Shown here piece by piece: positions 52,701 through 62,400 of a stretch of DNA of 64,000 nt (the stretch's first letter is position 1; each line of letters starts with the position of its first letter). The DNA lies in NCBI GenBank assembly GCA_950097015.1, contig CATNEN010000039.1, positions 7,270,501 through 7,334,500 on the forward strand, written 5' to 3'. This stretch comes from Macrostomum hystrix (Eukaryota > Platyhelminthes > Macrostomidae). The translations under genes and the position numbers were made by a program. The notes under the pieces were generated by a model, which ran no database searches, was not told where the DNA came from, and saw only the letters and a program-made list of their open reading frames with translations.

Positions 52701-55292
52701 ACCCAGCTCATCTGCCTCACCTGATCCTCATTGCAGCTGAAATCCTTCTGTAGGCCGGTCCCCAGAAAGGCCAGCAGCTCCTCATCTGAGTTCATCTTCA
52801 TTAGCCGTTTGTAGTGCAGCCGCATCACAGCAACGGCCATAGCAACCAGCACCTGTTCGCCCAGGGCGACAAAAATGTCCCACAGTCGCAGAGTGATGGG
52901 AAACGGCAGACAGTCCAAGAAGGCCTGCATGAACCAGCGGACAGCGTACGCGGTGACTGGCACAGCGTGCTTGTCGTGTACTAGACGGTCAAGGCGAGGC
53001 ATGAGTTTCTGCAGGCAGGTTCTGTACTGCTCGATGTAGCGCAGCAGTTTCGGAAAGTTCGGTATGAAGAAGCCGTGGAGGCCGTGCCGCGGCCCCGTGA
53101 ACAGCTGGCAGAGGGCCAGAAAGGCTTCCTCTTCGTCGTTGAAGTACAAGAGTAGAAATGCTGCCAGCTGGCTCATGCCCTGGCGATGGTCAGGATAGCG
53201 AAGTTTTTTGAAGTTTCAGAAAAACTATAGTAAATCTCCCACAAAAAATTGTTTCTATACAAGAGATCCTTAAAATTAGACAAAGGAAAAGGAAGCATTC
53301 CTTCACAAAACAAGCGACAAAAAACCACAAAATTGATCCGTAACAGCATTAAAATAGATCGACAACAGCTTCCAAGTAGATCGATAACGGCTTCCAAGTA
53401 GATCGACAACAGCTTCCAAGTAGATCGACAACAGCTCCCAAGTAGATCGATAACGGCTTCCAAGTAGATCGACAACAGCTTCCAAGTAGATCGACAACAG
53501 CTTCCAAGTAGATCGACAACAGCTTCCAAGAAGATCGACAACAGCTTCCAAGTAGATCGACAACAGCTCCCAAGTAGATCGATAACGGCTTCCAAGTAGA
53601 TCGACAACAGCTTCCAAGTAGATCGATAACAGCTCCCAAGTAGATCGACAACAGCTTCCAAGTAGATCGATAACAGCTCCCAAGTAGATCGACAACAGCT
53701 TCCAAGTAGATCGACAACAGCTCCCAAGTAGATCGACAACAGCTTCCAAGTAGATCGACAACAGCTCCCAAGTAGATCGACAACAGCTTCCAAGAAGATC
53801 GACAACAGCTCCCAAGTAGATCGACAACAGCTCCCAAGTAGATCGACAACAGCTCCCAAGTAGATCGACAACAGCTTCCAAGTAGATCGACAACAGCTTC
53901 CAAGTAGATCGACAACAGCTTCCAAGTAGATCGACAACAGCTTCCAAGTAGATCGACAACAGCTCCCAAGTAGATCGACAACAGCTTTCAAACAGATCGA
54001 TTAACAAGCCACAAGATTGTGGGTCGGTGGCAGAGCGGCTAACGCGTCTGCTTCTCGCACCTAGGTCCCTAAGCTCGATTCCGCGGCGAGGCCGCATTAA
54101 TTTGGGGCGCAGCCGCGCAGAGAAGGCTTGGGGGGCTTGTCATGCAATTTACGCCCTTGAGGGCCAACCTCATAGGCACAGTGAGAGTTTACACTACCTG
54201 TCGATGAGAAAGTCAGGGTAGATTTACACGCCTGTGCGAGCGTGTGCCTGTGTACAGTATCTGCGTGCGTGTGTACTCTTGAGTCAGTTAAATGGGCAGA
54301 CTTGCCTCCTTGCTGGCTGCAGGTCTAGCCTTCAGCGTCACCAAATGTCCCCAAACAACGTGCCGTTGGCCGCAGCACTCATACAATTTTTTTTTCTTTG
54401 TGCTTATTAAGCTATAAAATCGATCAAAAAGAGCCAGAAATTTGATTGATAGTTTTGTAGACCAGGAATTCTTTAGATATAGATTTAGATATTTAGAATA
54501 TTCAAGTCACAACAGATAGTTTCCAAACAGCATGACTACCAACTGCAAAATGATCCAACAAACCTGGCAGTATCCAACATCTGTGTTGTACATGCTGTAG
54601 GCTACCAGCACATTGAACAGCACCCGCTGCCTGGCGTTGTACCTGGTCCTATAAAACTCAGTGAAGCGGTAAGTCCGGTTCACGTCCAAGTCAATCTGGT
54701 GCACATCGCCCGAGTGCAGCCTGGCATACTCGCGCACGGCCGGGTAGCCCCAGCGGCAGGACTTTCTGGCGTCGTCTATGGCCAAGAGTTCATACCAGAC
54801 TGGGTAGCGATACTTCTCGGGCACGCCTTTGTACAGGCGGTCCAAGAACTTGCTGCTAAAATCCAGTTTTCCAACAGAGCCGCCGCCGCCGCCGCCGCCG
54901 GTATTTTCTGCCACCACCCGGTGCCAGTTGGCGAACCGGCTGCCGCTGGCGCCGCCAGTTTGATTCGAAGGCTTCAACATTTGGAGCCATTTCGGCTCGC
55001 GACGCTTGTCGGCCCGACGAATACGCTCCTTGGCCAGGATCAGGTCGACAGGAACTCCACCAGAATGATAGAAGCCGAAGTGATCCAGCTGGCTGCCCGG
55101 TGGCACTGGGTCTGCATCAGTCGGAGCAGCCCCAGCTGATAACGAGTTGGAAGGTCCGTCGTCGTAGCGGGCAACAATTTTCGCCCGCTCAGCTGCCTGA
55201 CGGTACATTTCGACATCGGAGGTGGATGCAGCGGCGCGGTCTAGACGAAGTTCAACAACGCGCTGTGGCGCCGCTGAAGGGGCGCTGGTCAT
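49730..55292 (-). CDS. USP6NL: RN-tre/USP6NL-like TBC-domain RabGAP
   Basis: Minus-strand exons: 55292-54564, 53179-52721, 51286-50820 and 50096-49730, phases 0-0-2, 673 aa. Start ATG 55290-55292 is chosen because a strong acceptor (TTTCTACACGATTTCAG) lies just upstream, implying a 5' leader exon or trans-spliced leader. Residues ~30-55 match the AERAKIVARYD start of RN-tre. The TBC domain (~125-395) has IDLDVNRTYR (IxxDxxR arginine finger) and DVGYCQ (YxQ glutamine finger), split by intron 1. FTGPRHGLHGFFIPNFPKLL and PFPITLRLWDIF are typical of the USP6NL subfamily. The tail is Pro/Ser/Arg-rich and includes a polyglutamine/histidine stretch and RSQSASLSS. RN-tre-type proteins stimulate GTP hydrolysis by endosomal and Golgi Rabs (Rab5, Rab43, Rab41 in vertebrates). 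All three introns contain minisatellites. Confidence 0.88.
49985..50080 (-). repeat. CAG/CAA repeat coding polyglutamine
   Basis: On the gene strand the last RabGAP exon opens with ~28 codons, almost all CAG or CAA with two or three CAT and one AAG. The coding frame is fixed by the phase-2 acceptor at 50097. Confidence 0.8.
50150..50680 (+). repeat. 22-23-bp minisatellite in RabGAP intron 3
   Basis: About 23 copies built on GGATGGTGGATGAATGACTT plus CA, with GATTTCA, GGGTGAA and AGCATGG variants. It lies wholly within the intron. Confidence 0.92.
51605..51800 (+). mobile_element. SINE family B in RabGAP intron 2
   Basis: TTAAGGGCCAAACTCCAAGG, TGCCTGACGATGAGAAAGTC, TGTACACACCTGTGTGAGCG, then GAATTGCCTCCTCGCTGGCT and GATGCGCCATTGCCCACAG. 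Plus orientation, antisense to the gene. An (ATT)n tract follows at ~51808-51852. Confidence 0.7.
52315..52720 (-). repeat. 23-bp minisatellite of splice-donor copies, RabGAP intron 2
   Basis: The exon 2 donor reads GATCAG|GTGAGGCAGATGAGC on the gene strand. From that point ~18 units of 23 bp follow, each repeating GGGTCAG|GTGAGGCAGATGAG with small variants (GTAAGG, GTGGGG, GAGAGG, TTGAGG). The array therefore starts exactly at the real exon-intron junction and repeats CAG|GTGAG-type donors into the intron. Confidence 0.92.
53345..54000 (-). repeat. 22-bp minisatellite in RabGAP intron 1
   Basis: About 30 copies of a 22-bp unit containing CTTCCAAGTAGATCGACAAC (plus strand), with CTCCCAAG, GATAACGG and AAGAAGATC variants. 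Long minus-strand open frames are by-products. Confidence 0.93.
54020..54390 (+). mobile_element. SINE family B, full-length type copy, RabGAP intron 1
   Basis: The complete order is visible: head GGTGGCAGAGCGGCTAACGC, B-box-like GGTCCCTAAGCTCGATTCC, GGCGAGGCCGCATTAATTTG, GGGCGCAGCCGCGCAGAGAA, TTGAGGGCCAACCTCATAGG, GTCGATGAGAAAGTCAGG, TGCCTGTGTACAGTATCTGC, CTTGCTGGCTGCAGGTCTAG and the tail GTGCCGTTGGCCGCAG. This is a good reference copy for the family. Confidence 0.75.
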
Positions 55293-55355
55293 GGTCTGGC
55301 CTCTGCTTCTGCTGTTGTTGTTAGGCTGAAATCGTGTAGAAAGAATCAGTGGCAT

Positions 55356-56665
55356 AGAAAACTACATGTAGTTTTAGGATTTTCTGCGCATAATATGCTT
55401 CACACGCTAAGAAACTTGACCAAGAGGCCAAGTGGCACCATTTACAAAAAAGTTTATTAAAGTAAGTAGCATACATATTCGTTTGTAATACTAGATGAGC
55501 CTGTTTAAATAAAATATCATTTAAGTACCTAAATAATGCTGGATCACAACTCTCATTATCATTAGCTATATAGTTTCTTTAGTCATCAATATTTTAGTCA
55601 AAGAAAAACTGTCAATTTATATCATCTAACTTTTTTAATTTCAATTTAATACTTTTGTATTCAGTAAACCATAAATAATGATTACATTGTGCTTACTTAA
55701 GACAAACATTTAATTGATATCTACAAGCAAAAAACTGTCACATTAAAAGTAACTTTTTTTAAACTATCTAAAAAGTACTTATTTGTGATTTTTGTTCTTT
55801 ATGGATATACATCACCAAAAAGTTTTTGATACTGAAAAAAACTAGGAATGAATATCCAAACTAAAGAAGACAACCAACTTTTCAGCAGTAGCTAGTAAAT
55901 AGTCCTTACTCAGATATTTTTCTTTTGAATTTGCAAGTGAAAATGAATATGTGCTTTGAAAATTCAAATTTCAATAATTTTATTTTTAATATTTTAAAAC
56001 ATGAGCAACTGTAAAACGTAGTATTAATTCTAACTCACAACCCTAGCAAGCCATTTAACACAACACACGAATCATTTAATCAGCTAGCAAAAGTAGCGCT
56101 TATCATTAGAAAAAATATTAATTATTGCTTTTCGCTGCAGCTTTATTTTACAACAGATGAAAAGCGATTAAGGACAGGCAAATGTTGGTATGATCCGTTA
56201 ATTTTTAACTTGAAAGGAAGCAGCCTACATCATGTTCCTTGAAAATATGATAATTAAATCCTAATTATAAATTCTACAGTACTAAGTTACATTTTATTAC
56301 ACTAAAAAAACTAAATTATTAAAACATTTATTAAAAATTTTGTGCTGTGTAACTTTTTAAAATAACAAAAAAATATATGTTTGTTTTATTGCTAAATATA
56401 TATGACTTGTATTTTTCTAGGAACCGTTACGACATAATATGTACTAATCTAGTAGAAATAACTATACTCGTTTATAATTTCAGCCTTTCAGCAGTCAGCA
56501 CATCCTGAGAATGAAACATACATATATAGAACATGAAAAAATACCGGGATATATTGTATGTATATTTTCCATATTGATAGCTTCGCATTTGCAGAAGTAT
56601 GACAGAAGTACAGGCATATTGATGTTGTCTAATACTATGATACTTTATAGTGATATTTTTTGGAT
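55356..56665. other. AT-rich intergenic or 5' region
   Basis: No gene, RNA or repeat is recognised. It may contain leader exons of the minus-strand RabGAP gene. Confidence 0.4.
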
Positions 56666-57096
56666 CCTAGACACTTCGTCATCTTACAACTTCGTCATCC
56701 ACTTGGAGGGTAGGACACTTCGTCATCCAGCCAATTGGAATGCTTTAAAGTTTGGTCAGTTCGTCATCTACTAATAACAAGCAATCAAGTTCGTCATCAA
56801 TAAAGTGAGGGTGGGGTGGTGGGGTGGGGCAGAGGTGTGAACACACTTCACATTCACACTCTAAATTGTCAAAAACAGGTGTCAAAACTGATTTCATTAT
56901 AAGAGTTGAAAGATAGGTGCCAACACAATGTGAGGAGGTGGGGAGGGGTGGTTCTGTTCTAACTTTGAAAACTTTTGTTTTATATAAATGACGAAGTGTC
57001 CACAAGTCTAAGTCTCTTCGTCATCCACCCTCTGAGATATTGGACAGATCGTCATCTGGATGACAAAGTTGTAACATGACGAAGTGTCCAGGTAGG
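56666..57096. mobile_element. MITE with ~40-bp terminal inverted repeats
   Basis: The left end CCTAGACACTTCGTCAT, then TTACAACTTCGTCATCCA, matches the reverse complement of the right end (CTGGATGACAAAGTTGTAAC, then ATGACGAAGTGTCCAGG). TTCGTCATC sub-terminal motifs recur on both sides (56700s, 56720s, 56760s, 56790s; inverted near 56990). The ~430-bp element has no coding capacity. Confidence 0.75.
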
Positions 57097-58139
57097 CCTA
57101 CCTATTTTTTTGTGTCCTTAGAGTGTTAGCAGCCATAGCTATTAAACAAAATATAAGCAAGTCCTTGTTATAATTTAGTAAAATAATAATTTACAAAGCA
57201 GAGAAGAAAAACTAAGAAATATTGCTAAGCTTAAGTGTTTAGTGTTGCTTTTGCAATGTTGCATGCATGGGTCTGCAGTGTGTGCAGATGTTTAGTTGAG
57301 TAGCCTTAGCTAGGCCTACTCAATTTATTTTATATTTTATGATATACTGAGAATTTTTAAGTGCAGATCAAGTGGAGACAGTAAGGGTTGGCCCACCCTA
57401 GCCCTAACAAAATCAATCTGTCCTATAGCTAATTGTTTTGTTTATTTTCTTGTTTTTGTCAATTATACCTACACTCAGTGCATTGTTTAATGTGATCTTT
57501 GTTATTTTTTATATTTACATAGAAATATATAAACAGAAAAGAAATATATTATAGACCTTTGCAGTTCTGTTTGCAAATTTATTTTCAAATTTGAATTTGT
57601 ACTAGCAATGTGTTGGTATTTTAAATATATATAAGCCTAACTTATATTGACAGTTTCTGTTAAATTGTTTAAATCAAACTTGGATGAACTTCTTGCTGTT
57701 GTGAAGTGGTGAACTAAAACAAAGAAAATTAGAATGAATGCTTTTGCCACTGTTAAAATAAGTTAGTGCTGGTCTATCTAATTTACTTGCAATTACAAGA
57801 ATTTTAAATAGATTGTTGTTAAAATGGTTGTTGCCAAAGTGGACCAGATTTACATAATTTACTAAATGCAATAATAGTTTGCAGCTGGTAAGATACTTTG
57901 TCTGTAGCCAAAGTAAAATTATTGACTTCTGTAAGCCTGTGTCAAAGAGTGTCAATTCAGCACTGGCTTTTGATTGCACATTTGTGATCTAGAAAAGTGG
58001 CTAAATGACTAACAAAAATTAGGTCTGGAGTACCCGCTGATTGGTAATGCAGAAGTCCCAGGGGTGTCCCCCTGGTGGGAATGTAGAAAAGAGCCACTAG
58101 AAATGTTGCCAAAGGTTATTTACTTACAAATCAATAGCT
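57097..58139. other. AT-rich intergenic, nothing recognised
   Basis: A 101-codon minus-strand open frame (57674-57979) has no recognisable domain. The palindrome AGGTAGGCCTACCT sits at the MITE edge (~57090-57103). Confidence 0.35.
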
Positions 58140-58140
58140 A

Positions 58141-58685
58141 GCATTTCACAGGGGTCTGGGATAGTCCCCTAGATTGGTAGCTAGCGTGTAGGTCTTTGGG
58201 GCATCCCCTTAGGAAGGGGTATGAGGGCAAAGGATTTCACAGGGGTCTGGATAGTCCCCTAGATTGGTAGCTAGCGTGTAGGTCTTTGGGGCATCCCCTT
58301 AGGAAGGGGTATGAGGGCAAAGGATTTCACAGGGGTCTGGATAGTCCCCTAGATTGGTAGCTAGTGTGTAGGTCTTTGGGGTGTCCCCTTAGGAAGGGGT
58401 ATGAGGGCAAAGGATTTCACAGGGGTCTGGATAGTCCCCTAGATTGGTAGCTAGTGTGTAGGTCTTTGGGGCATCCCCTTAGGAAGGGGTATGAGGGCAA
58501 AGGATTTCACAGGGGTCTGGGATAGTCCCCTAGATTGGTAGCTAGTGTGTAGGTCTTTGGGGCATCCCCTTAGGAAGGGGTATGAGGGCAAAGGATTTCA
58601 CAGGGGTCTGGATAGTCCCCTAGATTGGTAGCTAGTGTGTAGGTCTTTGGGGTGGCCCCTTAGGAAGGGGTATGAGGGCAAAGGC
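58141..58685 (+). repeat. 90-bp tandem repeat, six copies
   Basis: Each unit has GGATTTCACAGGGGTCTGG, ATAGTCCCCTAGATTGGTAG, GTGTAGGTCTTTGGGG and CCCCTTAGGAAGGGGTATGA. The 90-bp spacing is seen at 58231, 58321, 58411 and 58501, and 91 bp at 58592. Each unit contains two small GGGG/CCCC hairpins. 58684-59472 shows no further feature apart from AT-rich sequence upstream of PIP4K. Confidence 0.92.
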
Positions 58686-59472
58686 CCTAGAAAACAATGA
58701 CCCAAAAAGGGATTTTAGTGTCCCCAAAAGCAACATCCAAAATTCTTTAGAGGCAGCCAAAGATTAATCATTTATCAGTTTTGTTTATCAGTCTTATTCC
58801 TCTAATATAATATAAGACTCAAGTCTTTAAGTACTAGTATGATTATAGATATACTTGCTTCAATATTATATTGGCTGTCTTTTGTATTCTACAATCCTCT
58901 TCTAGTTAAATTATGTTTGCTCCTAAAATAATAGTTTTTTAAGACCTTGCTTTTAAAAAAAATAAGTAAGTAGCAGGTAGTAAGTAGTAGTATACTTACT
59001 TATTTTGTAAGTAGTCCAGTAGAACAGTCTTCAATATATAAAACTTTACTTATTGAGTTTGACATACTGTGTATTTGCTGTTCATTTAACATTATAAATA
59101 TATTTATACTATATTTTTTCAAAAAGCTTTCTGGCCACTTTTTAGTTCCAAAAAGCTTTGCCTAATGTGAATTTTTATTTTGATCTGTATTCAAAAACTA
59201 AAAAATGCCTTATCCCTAGTTAGAATGGCATTCGTGTATGTGCATTGCGCACATCTATATAGCTTAGGCAGTGCTTAGAAAGGCACATCTATTTTCAATT
59301 AGTTAATTCTATAGATATCTTAACTCTTATCTTTCGTATCCTCACAAAAGGAAATTATTTTTTTTCACAGAACTTCACAGCTGGCAAACACAAATATTTG
59401 ATTCGTCAAGAGTCGCAATTTGAGTCATAAACTCATAAGTGCAGCCAGACACTAGTCAGCTGACTGCTCAGC

Positions 59473-62400
59473 ATGGAGATTCAAGTAAAGAAAAGTCGCA
59501 AGGTCAAAGGAGTCCGCCAGAAGCTGAAACTGTTTAGGGCCAGCGATCCTTTGAAATCTGTCATCATGTGGGGAATTAATTACTCTGTAAGTAGCCCTTT
59601 TAGTCCGATTTAGTTCATTTTTTTTCTTATACGGGCGTAGTTGTAAGTTTTTACTGCAATTCTTCAATCATCATCATTTTCTACCGCCTCGTGTAGCTGG
59701 ACCAGCTAGATCACGTTAACAAGCGAACCATGCTGCTGCCTGACGATTTCAAGAGCAATTTGAAGGTTAAAGTCGACAATCATTTGTTTAATAAGTGAGT
59801 GCACTTTTCTCTTATATTGCGACTTTATATGCGCTAACTATTCTCTATTCTCTAGCTATTCTTCAAAATCCTAAATATGCCAGTCATGCTTGATAATCAC
59901 TAAATCTACTTGTTACATTACAGGCAACAGATTTTGTATGCATTTTCTTTTATCTATTGTTTCCGAAATTCTGCTTGTGGACCACGCCCCGTCGACTGGC
60001 AGAACACGCCCCGCTTATTGAAGCACCTTGCTTTATTATTGACCTGTTTTTATTACCTGTGACCTTGCAGTGTTATTTGTTTGACTGTATAAAATCCAGC
60101 AAGATCCTCAAATTGAGTAAAAATATCATCCCAGATAGTCCAGGGGTCGGCTAACCATTTGCGGCCCACGAAGCTCCCAAATCCGGCCCGTTACACCTAC
60201 AGTATCCCGTCTTATCTCTCCTCAGTCTCGTCTCTCCTCAGTCTCGTCTCTCCCGTGTCTCATCCTTCCCGTGTCTCATCTCTCCCGTGTCTTATCTCTC
60301 CCGTGTCTCATCTCTCCCGTGTTTTATCTCTCCTCAGTCTTGTCTCTCTTCAGTCTTATCTCTCCCGTGTTTCATCTCTCCAGTGTCTTATCTCTCCCGT
60401 GTTTTATCTCTCCTCAGTCTTATCTCTCCTCAGTCTTATCTCTCCTCAGTCTTGTCTCTCCTCAGTCTTGTCTCTCCTCAGTCTTGTCTCTCCTCAGTCT
60501 TGTCTCTCCCCTGTTTCATCTATCTTTAGTCTCACCCTTTCCGTGTCTCATATGTCCCATGTCTCACCTCTCTTTAGTATCAACCTTCCCATGTCTCATC
60601 TCCCCTGTGTCTTATCTCTTCTTATTCTCGTCTCTCCCGTGTCTCATCTCTCCGCTGTCTCATCTATCCTGTGTCTTATCTCTCCCGTATCTCATCTCTC
60701 CTGTGTCTCATCTATTCCGTCTCATCTCTCCCCATTTCACATTGCTCTCATATCTCATATTCCCCTCTCGCTGTCGTCTTTAAGATTCTCTCTTAGGCCT
60801 GCTATAGTCAATCTAGAACCCCAAAACCTCAATCTGCGCCTCCCAGAGACAACATGCCCAGCAAGTTCAAGTTCAAGGAGTACTGCCCTCTGGTGTTCGC
60901 CGAATTGCGCGCCAAGTTCGGTGTCCAGCGATCCGACTACCTGGACAGCTTCACCAAGCGGCAGCCGCATTATGACGCATCGCAGGGTCGCTCGGGTAGC
61001 AAATTTCTTTGCACCTACAATAGGCACTATTTTATCAAAACTATTGGCAGCGAGGAGGTGGAACAGATGCATCACATATTGCAGGTAACTCCATCGCTTT
61101 GTTGTTTTTAATCTTAACGTCCTCAGTATGATTTAAATACTCCCACAGATCCTCGTGTTAACTAAAATTTTGGTCCGATCCTCATATCCTCACAAAATCC
61201 TTACTGAACATCTTGCTCAGTCAAATTTCTCCTCAAATTCTATCGAGTCACATATCCTCTAAAATCCCTATTTTGAGTCACATCCTCTAAAATCCCCATT
61301 TGAGTCACATATTGTCTAAGATCCTCATGTTGAGTCAAATACCAACTAAGATCCCCATGTTGAGTCAAATACCCTCTAAGATCCCATTTTGAGTCAGATA
61401 TCCTCTAAGATCCCCATTTTGAGTCAGATACCCTCTAAGATCCTCAAGTTGAGCCAAATACTCTCTAAGATCCCCATGCTGAGTCAAATATCGAATATTG
61501 AAATAAATTAATCTCGAAATTTCCTCAAACACCGCAGGCCTACCACGGTTACATTGTTGAGTGCGGCGCAGCTACCCTGTTGCCACAGTATCTTGGCATG
61601 TACAGGGCCACAGTTGAGGATACCGAGTACTACCTGCTGGTCACTCGGTGCGGTTCGCCTTTATTTTCTTGTTCTCACCTGTTTTGCTGTTCTATCACTC
61701 TACTCACAGCTGTTCTATCACTCTACTCTCAGCTGTTCTATCACTCTACTCACAGCTGTTCTATCACTCTACTCACAGCTGTTCTATCACTCTACTCACA
61801 GCTGTTCTATTACTCTACTCTGTAGAATGATTCTACTGTCACTCTCTAACAGTCTACTGTCACTCTCTAACAGTCTACTGTCACTCTCTAACAGTCTACT
61901 GTCACTCTTTAAGAGTCTACTGTCACTCTCTAACAGTCTACTGTCACTCTCTAACAGTCTACTGTCACTCTCTAACAGTCTACTGTCACTCTCTAACAGT
62001 CTACTGTCACTCTCTAACAGTCTATTGTCACTCTCTAACAGTCTACTGTCACTCTCTAACAGTCTACTGTCACTCTCTAACAGTCTACTGTCACTCTCTA
62101 ACAGTCTATTGTCACTCTCTAACAGTCTACTGTCACTCTCTAACAGTCTACTGTCACTCTCTAACAGTCTACTGTCACTCTCTAACAGTCTACTGTCACT
62201 CTCTAACAGTCTACTGTCACTCTTTAAGAGTCTACTGTCACTCTCTAACAGTCTACTGTCACTCTTTAACAGTCTACTGTCACTCTCTAACAGTCTACTG
62301 TCACTCTTTAAGAGTCTACTGTCACTCTCTAACAGTCTACTGTCACTCTCTAACAGTCTACTGTCACTCTCTAACAGTCTACTGTCACTCTCTAACAGTC

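Noticed and set aside
53173..54097. Three overlapping minus-strand open frames of 210-272 codons
   Set aside because: They are translations of the 22-bp minisatellite in three frames inside a RabGAP intron.
60159..61088. 309-codon Ser/Leu/Pro-rich open frame
   Set aside because: Translation of the intron 2 pyrimidine array read through into exon 3 of PIP4K in the wrong frame.
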